Positions 16,309 to 25,938 of a DNA stretch of 64,000 nt are shown here, one piece after another. The stretch is from assembly GCA_001771815.1 (NCBI GenBank), contig MEPU01000004.1, forward strand, positions 310,001 to 374,000, read 5' to 3'. Numbering within the stretch: the stretch's first letter is position 1; every line of letters starts with the position of its first letter. The position numbers and the translations under genes were made by a program. The notes below the pieces were generated by a model. The model made no database searches. It worked only from the letters and a program-made list of their open reading frames with translations, and had not been told where the DNA came from. This stretch comes from Bdellovibrionales bacterium RIFCSPHIGHO2_01_FULL_40_29. Its GTDB lineage: Bacteria > Bdellovibrionota > Bdellovibrionia > Bdellovibrionales > Bdellovibrionaceae.

Positions 16309-17024
16309 TTTGGATGATCCAAAAAATTCCCAAGATAAACTTGATCTTGTAAAACTTTTTCAATCACTTGGTAATCTGGCAAGTGCGATTCAACCAAATT
16401 CCAAAACTGAGTTGAGTGATTCAAATGCTGAAGATGACACAGTTCATGCACAATGACATAGTCAATTAATGCCGGTGATTGGCAAATCAGTTTCCAATTT
16501 AATGAAATATGTTTTTGAGAACTGCAACTGCCCCATCGGCTTCGAGGAGAGCGAAATTGCAACTGATTGGGATACAACCCCGTCACGTCGGACCAATAAG
16601 AAACCCGAGTCTCCAAATACTGCATTGCCTGAGTCTTGTAAAATTTAATCAATTGCCGTTGAATCTCTGTCGAAGAAGACTGTAAAGCTTGAGCGACATA
16701 ACAAATTAAAAATCCATCTTCAATTTTAAATTGAACTTTTTGTTTTTTAGATTCCGCAAATTGAAAGTACTTACGTTCACCCAGCCATGGATAGTGCGAG
16801 CCATTTTGCAATGTCGGCTTAGGAAATTGAGTCTGTCTGATTTTGATTTGATTTAAATGCTTTGCAATCCAATTTTCTTTTGAATTTAAAAAAGCTAAGA
16901 TTTGATCTGTTTTTACTTGTTGATTTGTCAGAACACGAAGTGAACTTTCCTGAACCTTGATCGTTAAGGTTCGACGACGAGCACGTCTTACAATTTCAAC
17001 GGGATGTCCTAAAAAATACAGCAT
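16305..17024 (-). CDS. YgjP-type (DUF45) metallopeptidase-like protein
   Basis: 239 residues. The C-terminal half carries the zinc motif VHELCHLQHLNHSTQFW, where HExxH and a third His or Glu downstream bind zinc, preceded by SRWGSCSSQKHISLNWKLI, the strand signature of this family. The N-terminal half (VRRARRRTLTIKVQESSLRV) is the usual beta region that precedes it. These proteins resemble SprT and are often found near restriction or DNA genes, but their substrate is unknown. No signal peptide is present. It shares a four-base overlap with rhtA downstream. Confidence 0.85.
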   Translation of the reverse strand: MLYFLGHPVEIVRRARRRTLTIKVQESSLRVLTNQQVKTDQILAFLNSKENWIAKHLNQIKIRQTQFPKPTLQNGSHYPWLGERKYFQFAESKKQKVQFKIEDGFLICYVAQALQSSSTEIQRQLIKFYKTQAMQYLETRVSYWSDVTGLYPNQLQFRSPRSRWGSCSSQKHISLNWKLICQSPALIDYVIVHELCHLQHLNHSTQFWNLVESHLPDYQVIEKVLQDQVYLGNFLDHPK

Positions 17025-17084
17025 CGCCCAAGACTACTGAACGTTGCCACAGCTTGCAAGCTTCACAGAAAAAGTTGTGTCTCT

Positions 17085-19298
17085 TTAGGCTGCTTTTTTG
17101 GCCGTTACTTTGATGTCAGTTGATTCTAAACTTGTCGATTCTAACTTTGGGGGCTGGATCATGCTTTGTATAATATCCATTAAAATCTTGGTATCGACAG
17201 GCTTTTCGCAGTACCTAATATTGGGTTGAGACAGAAATTCATCCGTTTCCGAAGTGAAGCTACCTCCGGTCATAAATACAATCTTGCTCAAGTATTGAGG
17301 AGCGACCTCTTTGAGCATCGAGTAAAATTGCATTCCACTCATTGTGGGCATCATGAGATCACAAATGATTCCATCAAAAGAATCATTGTTGTGCAATGTA
17401 TCCAATGCCATTCGCGCATCTGTAAAACCGACACAATCATGCTTTGTTGAAATCACTTCCTGAAGAACAGCCAAAAGATCACTGTCATCATCAATCAATA
17501 GAATTTGCCCCTGTTGCATTTTGCGAGATTCAACATCGACAGACTCTGTCGTCTGAGGCAACTCAAGATGAGCCGAGATCGGAAATAAAACTCGAAATTT
17601 TGTTCCCTCTCCGACTTTACTTTCAAACTCCATGTGACCCTTGAATTGATTCACAATATTCTGACAAATAGGCAGCCCCAGGCCTGTCCCCGTACCAATG
17701 GGCTTTGTTGTAAAGAACGGTTCGAAAACTCGTTTCTGAACCTCTGGGCTCATTCCCGCACCCGTATCGCTAATTTCAATGCACACTTGTTGGTTCTCAT
17801 TAATACTTGTTTTGATTTCAATGGAGTTGTTCTCGATATCGCCTGGTTCGATGGCCTGAGCCGCATTCACTAGTAGATTCAGCAAAACCTGAGCCAAACG
17901 TGTTTCATCAATCCAGATCGGAGGCACGTCACCGCGCTCAAAGTTACACAAGGCTCGTTGCTGAATTTCATTTTTGGCCATACTCAGAACTGAGTCCAAA
18001 ACAGTATTAACATCAACATTAGTCAATGATTCCTCTTCTGAATACCGAGAAACTTTTTTAAGATCTTTGACCACTGAACGAATTCTCTCGAGCCCTTTTT
18101 GAATAGCCGCAAGCTGTTTTTCATATCCTGTAATATGATCTGATGTCATCATATTGGTCAGCATTTCTAAGTTCATCATGACATAAGTTAATGGATTATT
18201 GATCTCATGCCCGACTCCTGCCGCCAACTGGCCGAGAGCCGTCATTCGATCGGTTGTCATCAGATGCGCCTGCAATTTTTTTCGATCGGACAAATCTCGC
18301 ACTGTCACAGCAACACATCGCTGGCCTTGAAAAGTAATCGGCACGGCAGTTGCTTCGGAGTTAAATTTTCCACCAGATTTAGTAATGAACTGAATTTCGA
18401 CCGGTGGATTTGAAATATTTTGCTCTGAACTCGACATCAAATGCATCATGCGCACTTGCACCATTTCAACATTTTCCGGGGGAATAATTTTTTCAAAAAT
18501 ACTGTGTCCGACCAGTTCGAGATTGTGTTCATAACCCAAAAATTCAACGATTTTAGGATTGGCATAACGGATTTCACCGAAGCAGTGAATAAAAACCCCA
18601 TCTTGAAAATTTTCAATTAAGTTTTGAAATTCTCCTTGACGTTTTAAAAGTGCTAAACTTTTTTCGCTGATTTCTTCTTGCTGTATCGTGAGTTCTCGCA
18701 GTAAAGAATTCATATAAAAGACACCCACAATCCGACGCCATAACCAGAGCAGTACGGATTGCTCCTGCGGGATTACAATATTATAAACCACACCCCGCGG
18801 AGTGGGGTTCATTTCAACATGAGCGGGCTTCAATCCAAAAACTTTTTCAGGCATTGCAGCCAGCATTCCCTGAAAAATTTGAAAAATCTGGATGCTATAA
18901 CGATGATGAGTAGCCAACTCGAGCTCTTCGATAACTTCTAATCCCTTAGCTTGAAAATTTTTGGTCTTTATTAATGGAAAGCTGGATTCACCCAACCACT
19001 TGGCCGCAATCCAATATGCCATTTTAACCGAATGGCTGCTGCCTAAAAGCCGCTTCACTATCGGCAGCGACGAAGATTCATGGCATTCTTCGCCCACCTT
19101 CAACCAATCCATGGCATAAGTTCGATCACACCATTCTAAAAAATCGACAAAATCGCTCCATTGCATATCGTGCTCTTGCAGCACGATAGAACGGCATTGT
19201 CGAGGAATGTTGGCCAATAGTTCATCAGAAGTGATGATATTCACCTTACATATGGCTTCAACAATCGCTGTTACGGCTCGCTTTGTGAGTTGTTGCAT
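17085..19298 (-). CDS. Soluble PAS hybrid histidine kinase with unrecognised N-terminal sensor
   Basis: 737 residues and no clear membrane segment. Residues 1-200 form a domain I do not recognise, with features (VFGLKPAHVEMNPTPRGVVY) loosely like ligand-binding regions of AraC-type regulators. A coiled coil (about 200-225) leads to a PAS domain (about 227-345, ending in VTVRDLSDRKK), then HisKA with His364 (AAGVGHEINNPL), HATPase (NLLVNAAQAI, DTGAGM, GTGTGLGLPI) and a receiver with Asp647 (GIICDLMMPTMSG). The HEINNPL box is typical of NtrB-like and Delta-proteobacterial kinases. A tail rich in Ser, Thr and Lys ends the protein. No partner regulator is adjacent. Confidence 0.87.
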   Translation of the reverse strand: MQQLTKRAVTAIVEAICKVNIITSDELLANIPRQCRSIVLQEHDMQWSDFVDFLEWCDRTYAMDWLKVGEECHESSSLPIVKRLLGSSHSVKMAYWIAAKWLGESSFPLIKTKNFQAKGLEVIEELELATHHRYSIQIFQIFQGMLAAMPEKVFGLKPAHVEMNPTPRGVVYNIVIPQEQSVLLWLWRRIVGVFYMNSLLRELTIQQEEISEKSLALLKRQGEFQNLIENFQDGVFIHCFGEIRYANPKIVEFLGYEHNLELVGHSIFEKIIPPENVEMVQVRMMHLMSSSEQNISNPPVEIQFITKSGGKFNSEATAVPITFQGQRCVAVTVRDLSDRKKLQAHLMTTDRMTALGQLAAGVGHEINNPLTYVMMNLEMLTNMMTSDHITGYEKQLAAIQKGLERIRSVVKDLKKVSRYSEEESLTNVDVNTVLDSVLSMAKNEIQQRALCNFERGDVPPIWIDETRLAQVLLNLLVNAAQAIEPGDIENNSIEIKTSINENQQVCIEISDTGAGMSPEVQKRVFEPFFTTKPIGTGTGLGLPICQNIVNQFKGHMEFESKVGEGTKFRVLFPISAHLELPQTTESVDVESRKMQQGQILLIDDDSDLLAVLQEVISTKHDCVGFTDARMALDTLHNNDSFDGIICDLMMPTMSGMQFYSMLKEVAPQYLSKIVFMTGGSFTSETDEFLSQPNIRYCEKPVDTKILMDIIQSMIQPPKLESTSLESTDIKVTAKKAA

Positions 19299-19438
19299 AC
19301 TCTTTCTTCGGTTCTTAGAATATTAAACTCAAGTGTTTTACTTGCGAAAATGGTCCTGATCACGAGGGTGTTTTTTAGCACGAATCCCACAATGAGACAC
19401 TTGACGAAAAACCTTCCCAAGTCGATAATGATCAGCTT

Positions 19439-21256
19439 ATGGCAACTCTTGTTTCTGCTCATTTACTCTCGAAAAGCTACGCGACAAAAACTCTTTTCAA
19501 CGGAATTTCATTTGCCATTGATGATGGAGATCATATTGGATTGATCGGTCCAAATGGAGCTGGTAAATCAACATTGCTATCACTGATTGCCAAACAACAG
19601 TCTCCTGATTCTGGAACTTTGTCTTTTGCCAATCATCTTCGTCTAGGATATCTGAAGCAAAAGCCTCTGTTTACTGCGGATGAAACTATTTATATGGCTC
19701 TGATGTCTGCTTGCGATGACCCCTATGATTCAGAAAATATTGCTCTGGCTTATGAGTTGATTGCTCGATTTGAATTGGACCAGTTTCCGGATGCAGAACA
19801 TAAGCAATCCCTTGAACTTTCTGGTGGATGGCAAAAAAAATTAGCTCTTGCGCGCGAATTGATGAAGCGACCTAATCTTTTACTTTTAGATGAGCCAACA
19901 AATCATCTGGACTTAGAAAGCATTCTTTGGCTTGAAGATTATATCAATCGCGAAAAACAAATTGCATTTCTAACTGTCACTCATGATCGACGCTTTTTAC
20001 AGAATACGTGCAAAGTTATTTTTGATTTGGATCCCCGCCTGCCTAATGGGTTACTCCGAACTAATGGCACCTACGCGGATCATTTAGAAAGTAAAATGCA
20101 GCTTCTTCAAGGACAAAAACGCCTTGAAGAAAAACGTCGGAACACCATGCAAATCGAAAAGGATTGGCTATCGCGCGGACCGCAAGCGCGACTGACAAAG
20201 CAAAAAGCCCGCATTGATCGCGCACATGAATTGATTGATGAGGTCTCAGGGCTCGAAAGTAAAAACAGACAAAACAAGATCAATCTTGATTTTGGCAAAA
20301 CGGATAGCTCACCCAAAAAACTAATCGCCGCCGAAAAAGTCACAAAAGCTTATGGAGGCCGAGTTCTTTTTAAAGATTTTACAGCGATGATCAGCCCGGG
20401 ACATCGCTATGGATTGATTGGCACCAATGGGTGTGGAAAATCCACGCTGCTTAAATGCTTGATTGGTCAAGGCTCTGTGGATTCTGGATTGGCTTTTGTT
20501 AATGAAGACATTCAGATTTGTTATTTTGAACAAGGCAAAGATAGCTTAAAACCTGAAGTCTCCGTCCTGAAAACAATTTGCCCAGAAGGCGACTATGTTC
20601 ATTTGCACGGAAATCCGGTGTATGCAAAATCTTATTTAAGTCGATTTTATTTTCGCTCGGAACAATTCGACATGCCTGTGGTCCAACTTTCTGGTGGCGA
20701 GCAAAGTCGTCTGATTTTAGCAAAACTGATGCTGCAGTCCTCGCATGTACTTATTCTGGATGAGCCCACAAATGATTTGGATGTGGAAACTCTTGATGCT
20801 TTAACAGAAACACTTCAGGAATATCGTGGCGCCATCATCATTGTCAGTCATGATCGTTTTTTTATGGATCAAAACTGCAATGCGATCTGGTCATTCGGTG
20901 ATCCTGATGGGCTGATTCAAAATTTTGCCGACACCTTTCAATGGGAAGAATGGCACCATTCAAAAAAAATAAATGATAAACAAAATTTAAAGCAAGCTGC
21001 GAAAGCAGATGCTGGAAAATCAATATCGAAAGTCAAACTTTCAAATAAAGAAAAATTTGAACTCGATTCCATGGAAAAAAATATTGCTGACACGGAAAAA
21101 ATATTAAGTGACTTACAAGTTGAACTGGCGGATCCCAAAACTCAAGTAAACTATGCCCGCCTGGGTGAGTTGACGACGCAAATCTCTGCTGCGGAGGAAA
21201 AATTAGAATCTCTTTTTAGTCGCTGGGAAATTTTAAACCAAAAAGCGGGTCTTTAG
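19439..21256 (+). CDS. uup: ABC-F ATPase, Uup-like
   Basis: 605 residues with two complete ATP-binding cassettes and no membrane segment. Cassette 1: Walker A GPNGAGKST, signature LSGGWQKK, Walker B LLLLDEPTNHLD. Cassette 2: GTNGCGKST, LSGGEQSR, LILDEPTNDLD. The linker WLSRGPQARLTKQKARIDRA is the usual Uup inter-cassette segment, and the C-terminus is the DNA-binding-type coiled coil (SMEKNIADTEKILSDLQVEL). ABC-F proteins act on ribosomes or nucleic acids; E. coli Uup affects transposon precise excision and ribosome assembly. Its stop overlaps the stop of the convergent gene at 21253 by three bases. Confidence 0.88.
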   Translation: MATLVSAHLLSKSYATKTLFNGISFAIDDGDHIGLIGPNGAGKSTLLSLIAKQQSPDSGTLSFANHLRLGYLKQKPLFTADETIYMALMSACDDPYDSENIALAYELIARFELDQFPDAEHKQSLELSGGWQKKLALARELMKRPNLLLLDEPTNHLDLESILWLEDYINREKQIAFLTVTHDRRFLQNTCKVIFDLDPRLPNGLLRTNGTYADHLESKMQLLQGQKRLEEKRRNTMQIEKDWLSRGPQARLTKQKARIDRAHELIDEVSGLESKNRQNKINLDFGKTDSSPKKLIAAEKVTKAYGGRVLFKDFTAMISPGHRYGLIGTNGCGKSTLLKCLIGQGSVDSGLAFVNEDIQICYFEQGKDSLKPEVSVLKTICPEGDYVHLHGNPVYAKSYLSRFYFRSEQFDMPVVQLSGGEQSRLILAKLMLQSSHVLILDEPTNDLDVETLDALTETLQEYRGAIIIVSHDRFFMDQNCNAIWSFGDPDGLIQNFADTFQWEEWHHSKKINDKQNLKQAAKADAGKSISKVKLSNKEKFELDSMEKNIADTEKILSDLQVELADPKTQVNYARLGELTTQISAAEEKLESLFSRWEILNQKAGL

Positions 21257-21735
21257 GGATCTCGCTGGCAATATGTTTCGCGAAACCATGTTTGAATATC
21301 AATCGCTTCAAATTCCAATGATTCATCATTCAAATCATATTTTTGATACTGAGATTGAACATAATGAGCCAGCTCGTGCGCCAATGAATCATCAATGCAG
21401 CGCTGATGCTTCTTGTAGTACCCAGCATTGTCTCCGATAAAAACTTCATTTTTAGCAACAGAATACGCATTCGAAAAATCTTGCGGAACGAGCCCCCACT
21501 GCGGACTCATTGTCTCTTGGAAATATTTAAGATCTGTTTGGCTTTCCATGGACACTTTTGGAATGGCGATTTCTGGTCGAAATTCCTTATTTTTGCGCGC
21601 CAACACCTGTTGTAAAATAAAGTCCACGCTAAACTGCAATTGAGCTGTTGGCTTCACTCTTTTACCACCTGCAAAAACGGACTGTGAAGTCCCTAGAAAC
21701 ACAACACAACTCAGAGCCAATATAATCGTTTTCAT
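21253..21735 (-). CDS. Secreted HExxH-containing protein, putative zinc peptidase
   Basis: 160 residues from the ATG at 21735, chosen for its AGGAG site and because a signal peptide (MKTIILALSCVVFLGTSQSVFAG) begins there; the frame is open to 21792. The mature part carries DDSLAHELAHYVQ near residue 120, an HExxH zinc motif on a helix, with a downstream acidic helix (NDESLEFEAIDIQTWF) that may supply the third ligand. Two Cys flank the motif. The short length and this arrangement fit a family of small exported proteins with a peptidase-like core; activity is unproven. Confidence 0.7.
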   Translation of the reverse strand: MKTIILALSCVVFLGTSQSVFAGGKRVKPTAQLQFSVDFILQQVLARKNKEFRPEIAIPKVSMESQTDLKYFQETMSPQWGLVPQDFSNAYSVAKNEVFIGDNAGYYKKHQRCIDDSLAHELAHYVQSQYQKYDLNDESLEFEAIDIQTWFRETYCQRDP

Positions 21736-21842
21736 TGTCAATCTCCTAGTCCCTAGTGACAAAAATAAGTACACTTTTAAAAGTTTTTCCACCGCTATCG
21801 TTTAGCCAACTCTTATTTGCAGAGTGTGATAAAACGGCATCC

Positions 21843-22517
21843 GTGAGAACAAAAGTATTCATTCTTATTCTTGGCTTTGTTGTGATGGGGTGCAAAGGGC
21901 AGACCAGCTCTCTTGCATTTGATCCAAATCATACACCAGCAACATTTGAAGAACCACTTGAATTGCCAGGGCCTCAACCTGATGACAATGACATTGTCGA
22001 CACCAGTCCAACGCCTGATATCCCCCTAAAAATTGCTGATCCTGTTGCTGCGGTTGAAACCAATATCCTGAAACCTTCTGCCTTTATATTGAATGCTGAA
22101 CGTGTCATGATTAAAGAGGGAAAAAAAATTGGAACTCCGTGCAATTTTTATTTAATGCGAGTTCTCCAAGTTTCGGGTTATTCATCAGAAACTTTTTTGG
22201 CGAATGATTTTGACCTGTACGCCAAGAGACATTTAAAATCAGCTCAAGTGGTGCATTTTGTAAATGATGGAAAAGAGGCTGAAAGCAGTCGCCTGAAGCA
22301 CCACCTTTGGTCTTATCCAGAGCGAACACCATTTATCATGCAGTGGAGTCGACTGGGAGTTCGAGGCCATGTGGCTATTGTAGAACGCATAAATGATCGC
22401 CTTATCATTTACCAAGCTAGTTATAAAAAATATTTTCCTCGCAAAGATCAAATCACGGCTGATCGCCTACTCTCAGGTTTCAACCGCCGCACACTTTCTG
22501 TCTATTCAGAATTTTAA
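21843..22517 (+). CDS. Lipoprotein with NlpC/P60- or CHAP-like C-terminal domain
   Basis: 224 residues from GTG 21843, chosen because a lipoprotein signal (VRTKVFILILGFVVMGC) starts exactly there; the frame is open upstream to 21756 without signal-like sequence. The lipobox is VMGC. A Pro/Asp-rich linker follows, then a domain with GTPCNFYLMRVLQVSGY (candidate catalytic Cys at a helix start) and RGHVAIVERINDRLIIYQAS (candidate His before a strand). The Cys-then-His spacing is that of papain-like NlpC/P60 and CHAP peptidoglycan hydrolases. This assignment is from pattern only. The start codon is not firmly fixed. Confidence 0.6.
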   Translation: MRTKVFILILGFVVMGCKGQTSSLAFDPNHTPATFEEPLELPGPQPDDNDIVDTSPTPDIPLKIADPVAAVETNILKPSAFILNAERVMIKEGKKIGTPCNFYLMRVLQVSGYSSETFLANDFDLYAKRHLKSAQVVHFVNDGKEAESSRLKHHLWSYPERTPFIMQWSRLGVRGHVAIVERINDRLIIYQASYKKYFPRKDQITADRLLSGFNRRTLSVYSEF

Positions 22518-22625
22518 TATAGACATAATTAAACACAAGAGAACTTACTAAGGCGATGCGTTGTTGACCAACCTCAAGAGAATCGGTGCAATGATAGTTA
22601 TGAATTTCACTCAAGGAGAGTGTTT

Positions 22626-24089
22626 ATGAAGTCATTCCTTATTGTACTCTTAATGTCGACGACAGTTTTTTCTATCGGTTGCTCAAAGGACAAAGGCGAA
22701 TCACCTAAGTCCGATATAGCCCGCTTTCTTTGGCTCCCCCCCAGCGAGTCCTTTGCTCAAATAAAAATTTTGAATGCCTTTAGCGAACCCATCGTTGGCG
22801 CAAAAGTTCTAATTGGCTCTGCAGAGGGAATTCCCTTCGAGAAAAATTTTTTAACAACCGATGAGTCCGGCACTGTTAGGGTTTATGCAGATTGGACAAC
22901 CACTGCTCATGTGACTGTTGATGCTCCTGGATTTATCCGCCAGACTTTATTGAATCAACACCCTGGTGATATCACTCTGAAAATGAATCCTCTTTATCAA
23001 GCCACGCGTCCCGAAGTTAAGGGACAAGTTACAGGATTACCTGTCGTCAACGGAGACAAACAAATTGATTTTGCACTTGTGACTCCGGCAATGAGTCGGC
23101 AGGATTTACTGAACTTCGATATGAATACCGTGATCAGCCCATATGTGGATACCATTTCCATCATTGGGCAAAAGGCCTCCATTCCGGGGAATGTCTCATT
23201 ACCGACTCAAAAAGAAAGCTATATTATCGGAATTACTCTTTCGAAGCCTGTCTACCGATTAACGACACCCACTTATGGAGCCAAACGATTTTTTGCTGTC
23301 CGCGGTCAGTTTCCATTTAAAAAAGTTCTGGATGAAATGAAAAATGGAAAACCTTTTTATGAATTGGTGAATCACTTTTCAATTCAGGGAGGCGGAATGC
23401 ATGATGTGATACTGACCAACCCGCTCACCAACATCGACATACCTGGCAATGAACTGCTTTTCTCGTCTAAAATAAAAACCCAACCAGCAAACTCTGCAGC
23501 GGATGAAGTTCTTATGGTTGTTGCCGTCAGTGAAGTCGCAGACTCTTTAGTCCCAACTGATATTAAGAAATTTTCTGGGGAAACAGTTCTGAACATGTCT
23601 TCGCTGCCAAATCGTCCAGCCTATATTGTGAATGTGATCAAACGCCAAGCTGATTTTGATGCCACATTAGCTCCGGGATCTGATCGTCTGAGCGCAAGCA
23701 TTTCACCACATCTTGAGACAGTAAAACCATTGCTTTTGCCATTGATTGAGAATCCTGTGATATCATCAACGAATGGATACAAAATCACTTTACCTCCAAA
23801 ACCTGAAAAAGTAGGAATTTTTGGAATTGCAACTTCGGCATCCATTTCTGACTTAATAGAAACACAAAATGGTGACGAACAGGTCCTCAGTGTTAATCGA
23901 CGTTGGGAAATTTTGGGTCTGGGATGGGAATCTCAGATTGATCTTCCGCAATGGCCTTTAGGTAAATCCACTTCTCGCCAACGCGTTGAAGTCAATTATC
24001 TCGGTAGCACAACTCACCAATCCGTTCATCTTGACGACCAGCTTATTAACGCAACAACACACGTGACTCATGCCTCTGCTGATTTCTAA
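22626..24089 (+). CDS. Lipoprotein with carboxypeptidase-regulatory-like domain
   Basis: 487 residues from ATG 22626, which has AAGGAGA at ideal spacing (a GTG six bases upstream is less likely). The lipobox is SIGC at about residue 19. Residues about 40-110 look like a beta-sandwich of the carboxypeptidase regulatory type (NAFSEPIVGAKVLIG, TDESGTVRVYA, VTVDAPGFIRQTL). The remaining 370 residues are beta-rich and not recognised. It is the first gene of a pair: the next lipoprotein gene starts 20 bases before this one ends. Confidence 0.7.
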   Translation: MKSFLIVLLMSTTVFSIGCSKDKGESPKSDIARFLWLPPSESFAQIKILNAFSEPIVGAKVLIGSAEGIPFEKNFLTTDESGTVRVYADWTTTAHVTVDAPGFIRQTLLNQHPGDITLKMNPLYQATRPEVKGQVTGLPVVNGDKQIDFALVTPAMSRQDLLNFDMNTVISPYVDTISIIGQKASIPGNVSLPTQKESYIIGITLSKPVYRLTTPTYGAKRFFAVRGQFPFKKVLDEMKNGKPFYELVNHFSIQGGGMHDVILTNPLTNIDIPGNELLFSSKIKTQPANSAADEVLMVVAVSEVADSLVPTDIKKFSGETVLNMSSLPNRPAYIVNVIKRQADFDATLAPGSDRLSASISPHLETVKPLLLPLIENPVISSTNGYKITLPPKPEKVGIFGIATSASISDLIETQNGDEQVLSVNRRWEILGLGWESQIDLPQWPLGKSTSRQRVEVNYLGSTTHQSVHLDDQLINATTHVTHASADF

Positions 24090-24597
24090 ATCTCTGATCC
24101 TCCCTTTCCTCATGCTTATCATTTCTGGATGCGGGTTGTTTGAAAAACAACTCGAATCCGCTGATAAAATTATTCAGAAAGCTTCAAAGCAAAAGATTTT
24201 TTTTGCTCCCTATGATTTAGTTTGGAAAGCGGCACATCATTCCATTAAGTACACCATAGCCTCCGAAAACCAAGATTTTGGAGTCATAGAAACAGATTAT
24301 ATCAAAGCTGTGGATGGATGGCTTCCACCAAACAAAACGAAACCTGACTATAAAAGTGCTCGCTATAAATTGATTTTCACTTTTGCAAAAGGCAAAATTG
24401 ATGGGCGAGATTCAACCCGTGTCACCATAGATAAAAAAATCGAGATCTTCCGGGATTTCATTTCTGAAAAACAAGTTATCTCGAGTGATGGTTTAGAGGA
24501 GCTGGCGCTATTTTACCGCATTGAACGCGAAATTATTATTGAACAGGCTTTAAAGAAAGCCTCTGAATCACCACAATCACCGGCTGGACGTTTATAG
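24070..24597 (+). CDS. Small lipoprotein, possibly BamC-like fold
   Basis: 175 residues with a lipoprotein signal (ISKSLILPFLMLIISGC, lipobox ISGC). The mature region has APYDLVWKAAHHSIKYTIAS and then DFGVIETDYI, a helix followed by a strand with G-x-I-x-T-D, as in lipoproteins with helix-grip domains such as BamC/NlpB repeats. A strand-rich part follows (ARYKLIFTF, STRVTIDKKIEI). The similarity is weak and the role unknown. It overlaps the preceding lipoprotein gene by 20 bases, indicating coupling, and its end overlaps the convergent HEAT gene by six bases. Confidence 0.6.
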   Translation: MPLLISKSLILPFLMLIISGCGLFEKQLESADKIIQKASKQKIFFAPYDLVWKAAHHSIKYTIASENQDFGVIETDYIKAVDGWLPPNKTKPDYKSARYKLIFTFAKGKIDGRDSTRVTIDKKIEIFRDFISEKQVISSDGLEELALFYRIEREIIIEQALKKASESPQSPAGRL

Positions 24598-25224
24598 CCA
24601 ACCGTTTTCTTTCACATAATTTTGCCACTGCTCTATTTTTTTTGGTCCTGAAAATTGAATCAGACTCATTTTCTCTAAAGCTTCTGCTGAGTAACCAGCC
24701 ACCTTTTTATCAGAATCAAACAGATGCTGAGCCAGAAATTGACGATCACCCGACATGGCCATTTTAGCGATTTGTTTCATAATCTGAGGACGAATCCATA
24801 AACTTTGCTTTCCACTAAAATTGTAAGGTTTTGCCAGTTCATTTGCTAATAATCGACGAACCTCTAAGGTATTTTTCTTAACCAATACCGAAACCGCAGC
24901 AGAACGCACAACCAACGCTTTGTCTTGGACTAACTTTTTTGCTTGCTCCAAAGCCTCGACTGAATGATTTGATTCCAAAGAAACCAAAGATGCATTTCGC
25001 ATATACCACTCGGAACTGTCTGCAAATTTCTTAATTTCATCGAGCTGACTGACTTTTGCAATTTCTCCTGCACGGATTAAGGCTTGCCAACGCTCTGTCA
25101 TTGGTAAAGATGCATTTCGCGCTGACTTTATAAGGGATTCAAAATCTTTTTGTTCCATTCTTGGAATGGCAGCAAATAGAGATGTCGATATCAATAAAAA
25201 TAGACCCAGGATGACCGATTTCAT
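24592..25224 (-). CDS. Secreted HEAT-repeat protein
   Basis: 210 residues with a signal peptide (MKSVILGLFLLISTSLFAA) and an AAGGAAAA ribosome site. The mature protein is a series of helical pairs of HEAT type: WQALIRAGEIAKVSQLDEIK, WYMRNASLVSLESNHSVEAL, ALVVRSAAVSVLVKKNTLEV and VAGYSAEALEKMSLIQF. Such folds are protein-binding scaffolds. It follows a membrane-anchored coiled-coil gene with a four-base overlap (ATGA), so the two probably act together at the periplasmic side of the inner membrane (inference). Confidence 0.75.
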   Translation of the reverse strand: MKSVILGLFLLISTSLFAAIPRMEQKDFESLIKSARNASLPMTERWQALIRAGEIAKVSQLDEIKKFADSSEWYMRNASLVSLESNHSVEALEQAKKLVQDKALVVRSAAVSVLVKKNTLEVRRLLANELAKPYNFSGKQSLWIRPQIMKQIAKMAMSGDRQFLAQHLFDSDKKVAGYSAEALEKMSLIQFSGPKKIEQWQNYVKENGWL

Positions 25225-25904
25225 TCGTTTTCCTTTTTTGTTATAGTGGCTTCAAATTCATTTAGTAAATTTTGATCCTGGACGGGAACGTCGACTTCAA
25301 TGACTTCATTTGCTACGTCACCACTTACTGCTTCATTCGCTGCATCACGAGGTGCTGCTGCCGTCTCGCCACCTGCAAGTTGGGCCTTCAAGCGCGCGTT
25401 GTCCGTTCGCAATTGGCTGAGCTCTGCAATATCATCGGCTATAATTTCATATTCGGCCAAGCGTGCTTCAAGCTCTTTGATTTTGCCAGTCAGCGCTGAT
25501 GTGTCTTCGGTGCCTTCAGAAGATGAATTTTCAGCTGGTCGAACTTCAGAATCAGATGTCGGAGCCTCGAATACTTTTTTTTCAGCATCATTGAGTTGCT
25601 GACGAAGATTATAAATCTCGGCTTTGAGTTTATCGATTTCTTCATCCGCCGAGTCACTGCGATCCACAGACGATACTGCGGAGGTCGCTCCGGTTGTTGA
25701 TCGAATTTTTTGTTGCTCTAAAATTTGATTCAATTTCTGCTCAATCGCAGGCGAATGTGAGAGGTCTGTTGTTTCAACATCCGCACCACCAGCCATAAAG
25801 AACAACCGGTAGACATAAACAATGATCAAGAGAAATACAATCGCAAATCCAGTTTGAATTATCTGAGGATTGTAATGATCTAGAAACTGAAGTGCATTTT
25901 CCAT
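25221..25904 (-). CDS. Membrane-anchored coiled-coil protein
   Basis: 227 residues: one membrane helix (IIQTGFAIVFLLIIVYVYRLFF, residues about 14-35), then a Ser/Asp/Glu-rich region with two coiled coils (DEEIDKLKAEIYNLRQQLND and IKELEARLAEYEIIADDIAEL) and an acidic tail. Lys/Arg distribution is ambiguous, so I cannot tell which side of the membrane holds the coil. It is first in an operon with the HEAT-repeat protein. No family is recognised. Confidence 0.65.
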   Translation of the reverse strand: MENALQFLDHYNPQIIQTGFAIVFLLIIVYVYRLFFMAGGADVETTDLSHSPAIEQKLNQILEQQKIRSTTGATSAVSSVDRSDSADEEIDKLKAEIYNLRQQLNDAEKKVFEAPTSDSEVRPAENSSSEGTEDTSALTGKIKELEARLAEYEIIADDIAELSQLRTDNARLKAQLAGGETAAAPRDAANEAVSGDVANEVIEVDVPVQDQNLLNEFEATITKKENE

Positions 25905-25938
25905 TCAGTATAGTGTCTCAAAGTAATAGGAATACTGG

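Noticed and set aside
17040-17075. Palindrome GCTTGCAAGC after the PAS hybrid kinase stop as a terminator
   Set aside because: The arms are five bases with no loop and no T-run follows on the minus strand.
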